The notes below the pieces were generated by a model. It did no database searches, was not told the origin of the DNA, and saw only the letters and a list, made by a program, of their open reading frames with translations. A program made the translations under genes and the position numbers. A stretch of 64,000 nucleotides of DNA from JBDWFY01 sp965275915 (GTDB taxonomy: Bacteria > Pseudomonadota > Alphaproteobacteria > Rhizobiales > Stappiaceae): contig CBDHYI010000005.1 of NCBI GenBank assembly GCA_965275915.1, positions 372,001 through 436,000 on the forward strand, in the 5' to 3' direction. Shown here piece by piece: positions 43,079-51,142 of the stretch (positions within the stretch are counted from its first letter, which is position 1; each line of letters begins with the position of its first letter).

Positions 43079-43402
43079 ATGAAGGTCGCTGTTATCAAAG
43101 GCGATGGTATCGGCGCCGATGTCACCGAAGCCGCGCTGGCAGTCGTTCACGCCGCGTCCGCCGCCGCCGGCGCCCCGTCATTGAGCGTCAACGAGATTCA
43201 TGCCGGTGCCGACTATTTTGCGGACAAAGGCCGCGACATTGAGCCCGGTGGCGAGGAAGAAGCCGGGAAGGCGGACGCGATCTTTCTCGGCGCGATCGGC
43301 CTTCCCTCGATCCGGCACACAGATGGTACCGAGATCAGCCCGCATTTGCGGTTAAGGAACCGGTTTGGGCTCTATGCAGGGGTCAGGCCGGTGAAAGGAT
43401 TG
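43079..43402 (+). pseudogene. Isopropylmalate/tartrate dehydrogenase-type enzyme, truncated
   Basis: The first 106 codons read MKVAVIKGDGIGADVTEAAL, DAIFLGAIGLPSIRHTDGTE and RNRFGLYAGVRPVK, the standard N-terminal third of the isocitrate/isopropylmalate dehydrogenase family, with TDGTE resembling the tartrate dehydrogenase branch. After VRPVK the family resemblance stops; the frame then runs into a tRNA-Arg gene and ends at 43600. The metal-binding aspartates and most of the active site are missing, so the gene is broken. It was probably the catabolic enzyme for the substrate of the TRAP transporter. Confidence 0.8.
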
Positions 43403-43469
43403 TACCGTCAAACCCTGGGAACAAACATCAGAACGTGGTGTGTTTCGCTTCAGACACGCTCACAGAAAG

Positions 43470-43546
43470 TGGCGACTCCGGCAGGACTCGAACCTGCAAC
43501 CGTCGGATTAGAAGTCCGGTGCTCTATCCAGTTGAGCTACGGAGCC
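43470..43546 (-). tRNA. tRNA-Arg (anticodon TCT)
   Basis: Read on the minus strand the gene starts GGCTCCGTAGCTC, has anticodon loop CTTCTAA with TCT, the T-arm GGTTCGAGTCC, and ends CGGAGTCGCCA. The acceptor pairs 7/7 (one G-U), and CCA is encoded; 77 nt. Its 3' end faces the truncated dehydrogenase, 67 bases away. Confidence 0.96.
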
Positions 43547-43565
43547 ATCTTGAGCAGTCAAACAA

Positions 43566-43871
43566 TCAATGTGTCCAGGGCGTGCGGCGGTCATATTTGA
43601 AATTGTCCGAATAGGACGCCCTGGCAATTTTGCGCTCTTGAGCTTCGATGATCCGGTAAGGAATCTTGTTGCGTTTGGCATACGCAACCGCCTCTTCCTG
43701 GCTTTCGAAAAACAGGCGAACCTGACTCGTCATGTCCGAGGACGATGTGTAGCCCATGAGCGGATCAATCGTTCTCGCTTTTTCCGGCTCATAGTCGAGC
43801 ACCCAGCGTTTCAGCTTGGCTTTGCCGGATTGCATGGCTGTTTTGGCGGGGCGGTAAATGCGTGCAAGCAT
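43566..43871 (-). CDS. NADH dehydrogenase (complex I) accessory subunit, NDUFS4-like
   Basis: A 101-aa protein of the ETC complex I subunit family (NDUFS4), found in alphaproteobacteria and mitochondria. Landmarks: LARIYRPAKTAMQSGKAK at the N-terminus, RWVLDYEPEKARTIDPLMGY, and VRLFFESQEEAVAYAKRNK. The ATG at 43871 fits the family start; an ATG four codons earlier is possible. It is flanked by tRNA-Arg and tRNA-Pro on the same strand. Confidence 0.93.
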   Translation of the reverse strand: MLARIYRPAKTAMQSGKAKLKRWVLDYEPEKARTIDPLMGYTSSSDMTSQVRLFFESQEEAVAYAKRNKIPYRIIEAQERKIARASYSDNFKYDRRTPWTH

Positions 43872-43978
43872 GGAGCCGTCCATTCAGGTTTTGAGCCGTG
43901 TACCAGATGGCCGAACCATATCTGAAAAAACAATCAAGTTCAGCCCTTAACCCCGCGAAAGACAGGCATTTTTTGAAA

Positions 43979-44055
43979 TGGTCGGGGCAGTAAGATTCGA
44001 ACTTACGACCCCCTGGTCCCAAACCAGGTGCGCTACCAGACTGCGCTATGCCCCG
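43979..44055 (-). tRNA. tRNA-Pro (anticodon TGG)
   Basis: On the minus strand: CGGGGCATAGCGCAGTCTGG, anticodon loop TTTGGGA with TGG, T-arm GTTCGAATC, and ending TGCCCCGACCA. All seven acceptor pairs form and CCA is encoded; 77 nt. Confidence 0.96.
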
Positions 44056-44143
44056 TTACTCATCTCAGAAATGCGTCAAGACGCGAAAGTCGCGTCTGGA
44101 TACAGGCATTCCTCTTATGCCGCAAGCCTGAAACAGAAAGTTT

Positions 44144-44599
44144 TTACGGGCTTGCGGCAATTCTGGAATGGCGTACGCGGTCGCCGGGCTTCAGTCCCAT
44201 CTGATTGGCCACACCGGCCTCCACTTCCAGGACGAACCGCACCGGTACGCCGGAAGAAATGGTGCGCTCCGAAAGGGGTTGAGCGTTCTTCCTGATGGTC
44301 GCCACTGTGCCGTTTTCCTTTATGAAAATCATGTCAAGCGGCACATACGTGTTTTTCATCCAGAAATAGACGTCCTGCTCCTGACCGAAATCGAACAGCA
44401 TGCCGTACCCTGGAGGAAGAGATTTGCGGTTCATCAGACCTTGTGCGCGTTTGGCAGCATCATCGGCAACTTCAACGCTCAGCGGAAATGCCCCCAACTG
44501 CGTTTCAACCGTCAGGTCTTCAGGCGGTCCGAACTCGACTGCGAATGCACGAAAGGAAAGAAAGAGACCCAGAAAAGCCAGGCCCAAAAGGCGTCTCAT
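44144..44599 (-). CDS. DUF192 family exported protein
   Basis: The 151-aa precursor begins with a signal peptide (LLGLAFLGLFLSFRAFA) and contains the DUF192 pattern: VEVADDAAKRAQGLMNRKSL, GMLFDFGQEQDVYFWMKNTY, PLDMIFIKENGTV, and VLEVEAGVANQMGLKPGD. The family is common but has no established biochemical role. It lies between tRNA-Pro and the cold-shock gene on the same strand, 44 bases after the latter. Confidence 0.92.
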   Translation of the reverse strand: MRRLLGLAFLGLFLSFRAFAVEFGPPEDLTVETQLGAFPLSVEVADDAAKRAQGLMNRKSLPPGYGMLFDFGQEQDVYFWMKNTYVPLDMIFIKENGTVATIRKNAQPLSERTISSGVPVRFVLEVEAGVANQMGLKPGDRVRHSRIAASP

Positions 44600-44643
44600 G
44601 AAAATTACCCTGCAACCGTTTCGTTACAGGGTAATAAGCACAC

Positions 44644-45222
44644 TCAGTGGGAAGATGGAATGTGCCCGCCGGAAATCGGCCTGATTTCCGCCGCCATCAG
44701 TCCTTTCGGTCCGGGGCCATAGCGCACCTGGACCACTTGGCCGGGCCTGAGTTCGGTGATACCGAACCGGCGCAATGTTTCCATATGGACAAAAACATCG
44801 TCTTTGCCGTCGTTGATTGTCACAAACCCATAGCCCTTGATCCGGTTGAACCACTTGACCGTGGCTTCCACGAACCCACCAACGGGTGTGACCTGAACAT
44901 GTGTTCTTGACGGTGGGAGCTGCGAGGGATGAACGGCCGTCGATTCATCCATTGAAAGGATTCGAAACGCCTGAAAGCCTTTTGGCCGGTCAAGCACTTC
45001 ACAAACAACCCGAGCACCTTCATAGGCGGTCTGATAACCGTCCTGTCTCAAGCAGGATACGTGCAGAAGGATGTCCCCACGATCATCATCTGCGACGATA
45101 AAACCGTAGCCCTTAGCTACGTCAAACCATTTGATTGTGCCAGCGACTTCGATGACATCGACTGCTGATTCTTCGGACAGGTCCTCTATCGGACGTATAT
45201 CCGGCGAAAGTTTCGCCCCCAT
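44644..45222 (-). CDS. Tandem cold-shock domain protein
   Basis: The 192-aa protein has two cold-shock domains. The first (about residues 28-93) has GTIKWFDVAKGYGFIVADD and ILLHVSCL; the second (about 118-185) has ATVKWFNRIKGYGFVTIND and DVFVHMETL. Each keeps the RNP1 (K-GYGFI/V) and RNP2 (V/L-HV/M) aromatic residues that bind single-stranded RNA or DNA. Duplicated CSD proteins are a feature of Rhizobiales. AAGGAAT precedes the ATG at 45222. A 159-bp gap upstream probably holds the promoter. Confidence 0.93.
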   Translation of the reverse strand: MGAKLSPDIRPIEDLSEESAVDVIEVAGTIKWFDVAKGYGFIVADDDRGDILLHVSCLRQDGYQTAYEGARVVCEVLDRPKGFQAFRILSMDESTAVHPSQLPPSRTHVQVTPVGGFVEATVKWFNRIKGYGFVTINDGKDDVFVHMETLRRFGITELRPGQVVQVRYGPGPKGLMAAEIRPISGGHIPSSH

Positions 45223-45381
45223 ATTCCTTGCCCCGCGTCCGCTACCGCATTTTACAAACAGCAATCAAATTCGAAAAAATCTGATTCCTTACATAAAGGA
45301 TAACATCGGCGATTGTGTGGGCTAGAAAAAATTCGACACCTTAAAACAATTTCGATTCCGCTGTGGCATTTTTCCCAGATT

Positions 45382-46143
45382 TCAGCCGGAAACGTCCTTT
45401 AGCACGTTTCCAATAAAACTGTGGATGACGAGGTCGGCCAGGCTATCCAACGGTGTCCTATCACGATTGATGATAATGAGTCGGGCGCCATTTTCCTTGG
45501 TCATTTGCGGCAAAGACGCCGCCGGGAAAACCTGCAGTGAAGACCCCAAAACGATAAACAGATCGCATGCGCGGCTCAAATTAATCCCGCGTGCCATTTC
45601 CGCCTCCGGCATTGCCTGACCGAAGCTGATAACAGCGGCTTTGACAAAGCCGCCACAGGCATCACAGCGAGGTGCCGAACGCCTCGCCTTTATGTAATCC
45701 CGCGCCCAATCCAGTTCATATTCACAGCCGCACGCAAGACACCTGCCGTACGTTGCATTCCCGTGCAATTCGATCAGTTTGTCAGATCCGACACCCGAAC
45801 GCTGATGCAGACCGTCGATATTCTGGGTGATGACGCCGGATGCCGATCCGTTTCCGATCATGTCCGAAATAAACCTGTGCCCGACATTGGGTTCTGCCGC
45901 GTCAAAATCTGCATTCATGACAAACCGACGGCGCCAGTCCTCAAGCCGTGCCTCTTCCGAAGCGACGAATTCCTGAAAGGCGATCGGCTGCATCTGAGTC
46001 CAGATGCCACCGGGACTGCGATAGTCGGGTATGCCCGATTCGGTGGAAATACCCGCACCGGTAAAGAACACAATGTTCGTGCTGTCCGACAGGAAGTCCG
46101 ACAGCGTCGCCAATTCTCTCTTGATATCCGCGTCGGTCGACAT
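45382..46143 (-). CDS. NAD-dependent protein deacylase (sirtuin)
   Basis: The 253-aa protein has GAGISTESGIPDYRSPGG (NAD loop), TQNIDGLHQRSG, the catalytic His in ELHGNATYGRC, zinc cysteine pairs CLACGC and CDACGG, and GSSLQVFPAASLP. The Arg/Tyr pair typical of class III desuccinylases is not obvious, so a deacetylase role (CobB-like) is more likely. Divergent from gloA. Confidence 0.93.
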   Translation of the reverse strand: MSTDADIKRELATLSDFLSDSTNIVFFTGAGISTESGIPDYRSPGGIWTQMQPIAFQEFVASEEARLEDWRRRFVMNADFDAAEPNVGHRFISDMIGNGSASGVITQNIDGLHQRSGVGSDKLIELHGNATYGRCLACGCEYELDWARDYIKARRSAPRCDACGGFVKAAVISFGQAMPEAEMARGINLSRACDLFIVLGSSLQVFPAASLPQMTKENGARLIIINRDRTPLDSLADLVIHSFIGNVLKDVSG

Positions 46144-46257
46144 ACTGTGTGTCCATATTCCGCATAACCATAAATGGCGGGTTCGCAGCAGCTCATCCTA
46201 ACCGGAACGGGCTGTTCGGCAACCGGCCATGACTACTCCAAACAGTTGAGGACACCT

Positions 46258-46698
46258 ATGAGATACCTTCACACCATGGTTCGCGTCTCAGATGTTGATG
46301 CGTCGCTCGATTTTTACTGCAACAAGATGGGAATGGTGGAAACACGGCGCCACGAGAGCGAACAGGGACGCTTTACGCTCATCTTTCTTGCCGCCCCTGA
46401 AGATGAAGAAGCCGGTTCAACCAACCGCGCGCCGCTGCTTGAGCTGACCTACAATTGGGATCCGGAAGAATATACCGGCGGTCGCAACTTCGGTCATCTG
46501 GCCTACGAGGTCGACGACATTTACGCCTTCTGCCAAAATCTGATGGATCAGGGGGTCACGATCAACCGCCCACCCCGCGACGGCAATATGGCATTCATCA
46601 AATCGCCGGACGGAATCTCGTTTGAGCTTCTTCAGAAAGGCGCTGCGAAGCCTCAGCAGGAACCGTGGGCATCGATGGAAAATACCGGGACCTGGTAA
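46258..46698 (+). CDS. gloA: Lactoylglutathione lyase (glyoxalase I)
   Basis: Converts the methylglyoxal-glutathione hemithioacetal to lactoylglutathione. The 146-aa protein has MRYLHTMVRVSDVDASLDFY (metal His5), LLELTYNWDPEEYTGGRNFG (metal Glu), HLAYEVDDIYAFCQ (metal His) and SPDGISFELLQ (metal Glu). Length and residues fit the nickel-type bacterial enzyme. The start at 46258 is the family start; a preceding ATG is open but unsupported. Confidence 0.95.
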   Translation: MRYLHTMVRVSDVDASLDFYCNKMGMVETRRHESEQGRFTLIFLAAPEDEEAGSTNRAPLLELTYNWDPEEYTGGRNFGHLAYEVDDIYAFCQNLMDQGVTINRPPRDGNMAFIKSPDGISFELLQKGAAKPQQEPWASMENTGTW

Positions 46699-46847
46699 TC
46701 CCGTGCTCATTCACATCACAGTCGGAGGCGACCGGTCGTCGTCCCCGGCTGGTCCCGTGGAAACGTCCGCTTTGGAAAGCTTCACTCTTGCAGGGCTTTG
46801 GTTTCCTCACTATAAGATCCGCTCATAAGTTGACGACCACGACTTGG

Positions 46848-46923
46848 GCGCCCATCGTCTAGCGGTCTAGGACGCCGCCCTTTCACGGCGGAAACAGGGG
46901 TTCGATTCCCCTTGGGCGTGCCA
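46848..46923 (+). tRNA. tRNA-Glu (anticodon TTC)
   Basis: GCGCCCATCGTCTAGCGGTC start, anticodon loop CTTTCAC with TTC, T-arm GGTTCGATTCC, end TTGGGCGTGCCA. Acceptor 7 pairs with one G-U; CCA encoded; 76 nt. Confidence 0.96.
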
Positions 46924-46991
46924 TTTCCTCCTGTAACCCCCTCCCCCTTCCCTGTTTTTCTGCGAATTCCACATCCGTGCTTCGTGAACGA

Positions 46992-47023
46992 AAAAACCGG
47001 GCATCGTCCCGTGCCCGGTTTTT
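46992..47023. terminator. Bidirectional terminator after the VWA gene
   Basis: AAAAACCGGGCA / TGCCCGGTTTTT, a 12-bp stem with an 8-nt loop. It serves the leftward VWA gene (stop 22 bases away) and can also stop transcription from tRNA-Glu. Confidence 0.9.
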
Positions 47024-47044
47024 GTATCGATATTCAGAGCAAAA

Positions 47045-49207
47045 TCATTTTTTCGCGGACAACAATTCCGCCAGATCGATCAGCCCCATAAACTCATTCC
47101 GGACCGAACCGTTGCCGCCGGAAAGACCACGCCTGGCAAGATCCCTGACCTGATCGAAGGAAAAGTCTGCACTGAACTGGCTGCCATTCAGCTTTTCCGC
47201 AAAGGCTGCCACGCCAGTTGCAAAGGCAACTTCGTCGGAAACGGCGGCCAGCGATTGTTTCGCGCTGCTTCCGGTGACCGGCTGCGTCATCAGTTCGCTT
47301 TGATCGCTGTCCGGCAGCTTGTAGCGCAGTTTCAGAAACGCCAGTTCATCGGATTGACCGCTGCCCGCGTCTGAGGCGACTTTCTTGTAACGAAGCTGGT
47401 CATTATAGACGGTCGCGGATCCGGCCGGTGTGAATTCATATAAAGCCGTTACCCGATGACCGGCATTCACGTCGCCTGCGTCGACCTTGTCGTTGTTGAA
47501 ATCAGCGCGGTTCAGGGCACGGGTTTCATAGCCGATCAGGCGGTATTCGCCGACGGTTGCCGGATTGAACTCGATCTGAATTTTCACGTCTTTGGCAACC
47601 GGCACAAGCGCACTGCCCGCCTCTGCGACCAAAACCTTGCGGGCTTCTGCGAGGCTGTCGATGTAAGCCGCGGTGCCGTTCCCGTTCTGGGCCAGAACCT
47701 GCATCAGGCTGTCATTGTAATTGCCGGAGCCGAACCCAAGCACGGAGAGAAACACGCCTTCGTTACGCTTCTTCGAAATAAGCTGCTTCAGTTCGTCATC
47801 GCTGCTGGCCCCGACATTAAAGTCGCCATCCGTTGCAAGGATCACCCGATTGACGCTGCCATTCTCTTTGGACCGGTTGGCAAGATCGTAAGCCGCACGA
47901 ATACCGGCAGCACCCGCGGTTGAACCGCCTGCCTCAAGATTATCGAGAGCTGCCAGGATCTTGCTCCGCTCCGACGCTCTGGTCGGCTCAAGCGCTGTCC
48001 CGGCGGACCCGGCATAGGTGACGATGGAAATCTGATCGTCCTCGTCAAGTTTCGAAAGCAAAAGGCGCAACGATGCCTTCAGGAGCGGCAGCTTGTCCGG
48101 CGATTGCATCGAGCCTGACACATCGACCAGAAAGACAAGATTGACCGGCGACCGCGCATCTTCTGGCATATCAAAGGCGCGGATGGCGACATGCATCAGC
48201 TGCGTGCTGGGGTTCCAAGGCGAAGGATAAACGGTCACTGTCGGCTTGAACGGCCGCTCACGGCTTTCCGCCAGCGGATAATCGTACGTGAAGTAATTGA
48301 TCATCTCTTCGGTCCGCACGGCATCGGGCGATGGCAATTGACCGATATTGAGCAGTTTGCGGACATAGGAATAAGACGCCGTGTCAACGTCGATCGAGAA
48401 AGTCGAGATCGGATCGGTATCGACGGCGAGGAACCCGTTGCGATCGATCCGGCTGAAGCGGTCGCCGGAGATTGGCGCTGTTGGCGGCGCGATATGATCT
48501 TGTGGCTGATGGCTCGCGGAAGAAAGTGCTTTTGAGTTGAGAGCGATCGCCCGCTCACGGTTCACTTTTATCCCGGCTGCAGGAGCAGGAGCGGCTTCAT
48601 TGAGCAGAACCGCAACATTGTCGGATCCGGACGGCCGAGTGAGAGCTGCACCACCATCGAGTGAGCCTGCGCCCTGTATAGTTACCTGAGGCTCTGCTTC
48701 CGACGCGGACTCAGAGGCGGGAGCGCCCCCAAAGAACCGAGACATTTCGGTATTATCATCTCGCTTCGGCTTCTCAGCGGGCATTTCAGAATCAGTATGA
48801 GCCGCAGGAACATCGCTTTCTATCGGTGTCGGACTCGGTTCGATCACCTTTGACGAAGTAAGCTGGGCCTCTTGCTGCCTCACATCCACCGGAGCCCGGT
48901 CCGAAAACACATTCGGATAATCCGCATCCATATGCTGCAGCGACAGATGCACCGCCAAGGGCGCAATCAGGAGACCGGCGGCGACGGGGCCAACGTAATA
49001 TCTGCTATTCATAATCCACTCCCACAGGGATGTTGATGAAACACCCTTAGGACGAGAGCGGTTGCCCGATCCTTTGGTCCTGGCGGGAAAGATTTTTTCG
49101 TTGGCCTCAAACGCCGCCATCGCCGCCTGAAGCGCATCCGCTTTACGGGCAGGGTCAGTTTTGGGGATCGGCAGATCCTTGAGATTTTGGAGATTCCGGT
49201 CAGACAT
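47045..49207 (-). CDS. Membrane-anchored VWA-domain protein (YfbK-like)
   Basis: The 720-aa protein has a 65-residue cytoplasmic start with LPIPKTDPARKADALQAAMA, a membrane helix (about 69-90), a low-complexity periplasmic linker (100-240), a VWA N-terminal region (FSIDVDTASYSYVRKLLN), and the VWA domain with a complete MIDAS site: DVSGSMQSP (362-366), a Thr loop, and ATDGDFNVG. A DUF3520-type C-terminal region follows. Its start overlaps the sigma factor stop by eight bases. The short N-terminal piece is where an anti-sigma segment would be expected, though no zinc motif is visible. The family function is not established. Confidence 0.88.
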   Translation of the reverse strand: MSDRNLQNLKDLPIPKTDPARKADALQAAMAAFEANEKIFPARTKGSGNRSRPKGVSSTSLWEWIMNSRYYVGPVAAGLLIAPLAVHLSLQHMDADYPNVFSDRAPVDVRQQEAQLTSSKVIEPSPTPIESDVPAAHTDSEMPAEKPKRDDNTEMSRFFGGAPASESASEAEPQVTIQGAGSLDGGAALTRPSGSDNVAVLLNEAAPAPAAGIKVNRERAIALNSKALSSASHQPQDHIAPPTAPISGDRFSRIDRNGFLAVDTDPISTFSIDVDTASYSYVRKLLNIGQLPSPDAVRTEEMINYFTYDYPLAESRERPFKPTVTVYPSPWNPSTQLMHVAIRAFDMPEDARSPVNLVFLVDVSGSMQSPDKLPLLKASLRLLLSKLDEDDQISIVTYAGSAGTALEPTRASERSKILAALDNLEAGGSTAGAAGIRAAYDLANRSKENGSVNRVILATDGDFNVGASSDDELKQLISKKRNEGVFLSVLGFGSGNYNDSLMQVLAQNGNGTAAYIDSLAEARKVLVAEAGSALVPVAKDVKIQIEFNPATVGEYRLIGYETRALNRADFNNDKVDAGDVNAGHRVTALYEFTPAGSATVYNDQLRYKKVASDAGSGQSDELAFLKLRYKLPDSDQSELMTQPVTGSSAKQSLAAVSDEVAFATGVAAFAEKLNGSQFSADFSFDQVRDLARRGLSGGNGSVRNEFMGLIDLAELLSAKK

Positions 49208-49748
49208 GACCTTCCTCCTGTAACAAGTGACGGAGTTTCCTGCGCGCTGCGTGAAGATGCCAGGAGACCGTTTTTTCCGAACAGTTCAGAATCCCGGCCG
49301 CGGTCTTGTGGCTGCATTCCTCGCCATAGACCAAAAGCACCGCATCGCGCTGTTTGGCGGGAAGCTTTCGAACGCTTACCCAAAGATCGTCCAGATCTGT
49401 ATCCGGTGAATTCGTTCCGGCGTCTGCGTCGACCTGCACGAACTGGAAATACCTGCCCAGTCCCTGCATTTGCCCCGTGCGCTTCCGTTCGAAATCGCGA
49501 ACCGAATTCAGTGTGATGCGGTAAATCCAGCTCGTCAGTGCGCTGTCACCGCGAAATTCGCTGATGTTTCCGGCAAGTTTGACGCAAACGTCCTGTGCCA
49601 CATCTTCCGCATCTTCGCGATTGCCAAGCCACTTAAAGGCACATCGGAATATCCGCGTATAGTGCTCTTCCAGTAAGGCGGCAAATGCGGATTTGTCGCC
49701 GCGTTTTGCGCGCTCGATCAGAAGCGTTTCGTGGTCAATACAATTCAT
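49200..49748 (-). CDS. ECF-type RNA polymerase sigma factor
   Basis: The 182-aa protein has sigma region 2 (SAFAALLEEHYTRIFRCAFK, EDAEDVAQDVCVKL, GDSALTSWIYRITLNSVRDF) and region 4 (VRKLPAKQRDAVLLVYGEE, TAAGILNCSEKTVSWHLHAA, the helix-turn-helix). No region 3 or extra domains. It overlaps the downstream VWA gene, so the pair is one transcript. The target promoter is unknown. A Crp/Fnr gene lies 78 bases upstream on the same strand. Confidence 0.93.
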   Translation of the reverse strand: MNCIDHETLLIERAKRGDKSAFAALLEEHYTRIFRCAFKWLGNREDAEDVAQDVCVKLAGNISEFRGDSALTSWIYRITLNSVRDFERKRTGQMQGLGRYFQFVQVDADAGTNSPDTDLDDLWVSVRKLPAKQRDAVLLVYGEECSHKTAAGILNCSEKTVSWHLHAARRKLRHLLQEEGHV

Positions 49749-49825
49749 GGCCCCGACCGGGTTGCAGTTCTGCTGACCTGTTAGACGAAGCGCAAAAGGG
49801 ATTCCTTGGGTCGATCGATAAAAAA

Positions 49826-50530
49826 TTATTCGCGTTTGGATAAATGGCGAATACGCTGATAATCCAGGATCTTAATGCGACCGGACACCATTTCAAGCAA
49901 ATCGCCTTTCACCCAGGCCGCCATCTGCTTGTTGATCGCTTCCCGCGTGACACCCAGCATCTGCGCCAGATCGGTTTGCGAGTAGCGCCGGTTGAATGTC
50001 ACTTCGTTGCCGTCAACATTGCCGTGCATTACCGACAGATCGATCAGCTTGCGCGCCAGGCGCACCGGCAGGTCAAGGAACGCAAAATTGCTGATATCGT
50101 CGGTGTTGCGGCGCAGGCGCTCACACAAAAGCTGAATGAGGTGCATGGAAAGACGCGGCGTGCTCTCGACGATCCTCAAGAAGGAGTCCCTTGGCAGATA
50201 AAGCAGCGCCGAGGCGTCAATCGCCGTGGCGCTCGCCGTCCTGGGAAGACCGTCCAAAAGTGCGATCTCGCCGAACGCATCGCCCGGCTCGAGGATGGTC
50301 AAAGTCAGTTCCTTACCGTCCTCGTTATTGACCCAGATCCGGACCAGACCGTCAATCACGATGTAAAGACCGTTGGCTTCGTCTCCCTGACTGAAGAGAC
50401 TGGTGGATTTTTTGCAGGTCTGTTCGTGGCTGACTTCGGCAATCCGAGCCAGAAGATCAGGTTCCACGCCAGCAAAAAGATAACACCCCTGAATCAGTTT
50501 CAACCGTCGTTCATTTTCGTGATGAGCCAT
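49826..50530 (-). CDS. Crp/Fnr family transcriptional regulator
   Basis: The 234-aa protein has an N-terminal cyclic-nucleotide-binding fold (SLFSQGDEANGLYIVIDGLV, EPGDAFGEIALLDGLPRTAS) and a C-terminal helix-turn-helix (TDLAQMLGVTREAINKQMAA). GEIALLDG-PRTAS resembles the phosphate-binding cassette of CRP, so binding of cAMP or a similar ligand is plausible; there are no FNR-type cysteines at the N-terminus. The ATG at 50530 has GGA upstream, a GTG three codons earlier is possible. Confidence 0.9.
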   Translation of the reverse strand: MAHHENERRLKLIQGCYLFAGVEPDLLARIAEVSHEQTCKKSTSLFSQGDEANGLYIVIDGLVRIWVNNEDGKELTLTILEPGDAFGEIALLDGLPRTASATAIDASALLYLPRDSFLRIVESTPRLSMHLIQLLCERLRRNTDDISNFAFLDLPVRLARKLIDLSVMHGNVDGNEVTFNRRYSQTDLAQMLGVTREAINKQMAAWVKGDLLEMVSGRIKILDYQRIRHLSKRE

Positions 50531-51142
50531 TTCATCCACCCGCTGTTAAGGCGCACTTATCGGATCCTCCGCAGAAAATCGAATGCACCTTAGGCTTATC
50601 TAAGAACGTTTAGGAACATCTGACAAGTCCAGTTGCCCGACAAGCATCTGATATCATTCGCTATAACGGTCTGTGCACCGACGAACGTATCGACAACTTC
50701 GCCATCTCGTTTTAAGGAGAATCATCTTCAGTTCCCGCAATAGTTGATCATTGTTGCATCTTCACGACCTTTGAGCGACGGATTCCAAGCTCGCCGCCGT
50801 CGAAAAAGCCTTCAGACACCTCGTTATAATTGACAGTGAATATTTCCGTTTGTCAAAATTATGCAGCGCGTGTGGAAGCGTCACAAACTGCCGAACCCTT
50901 ATAGCCGCTGGCGGTCAAATCAAATTGACGCAACGGAATTGATTTCAAAAGATAAATATCCTCTGGACTTTTCGCAGGTTCTGAAATTTTTTTCACATTT
51001 TCGCCGTCTGCAGACCGAATTTGGACTTGCGTCCAAATCCGAAAAAGAGTGCAATGCGGGACCTCGCACAGGAAAATGACGAATACAGACAGTTTATGTC
51101 TGAGAGGGAACCTGCGCATTCATCCACTAAAGGGGAAATAAT
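50531..51142. other. Long intergenic region upstream of the dpp operon
   Basis: About 600 bases with no convincing gene. It must hold divergent promoters. TTGACA at 50830-50835 followed by CAAAAT at 50854-50859 (18-nt spacer) is a weak candidate for the dpp side, and the same stretch forms an imperfect inverted repeat (ATAATTGACA ... TGTCAAAATTAT). The part next to dppA is AT-rich. AGGGGAAATAAT provides the dppA ribosome site. Confidence 0.4.

Noticed and set aside
43409..43600. Coding continuation of the dehydrogenase fragment
   Set aside because: The frame passes through the tRNA-Arg gene; the sequence PAGLEPATVGLE is the usual false translation of tRNA.
50640..51142. FNR- or CRP-type operator upstream of dppA
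   Set aside because: TTGA-like words occur but none with a proper inverted partner at the right spacing.
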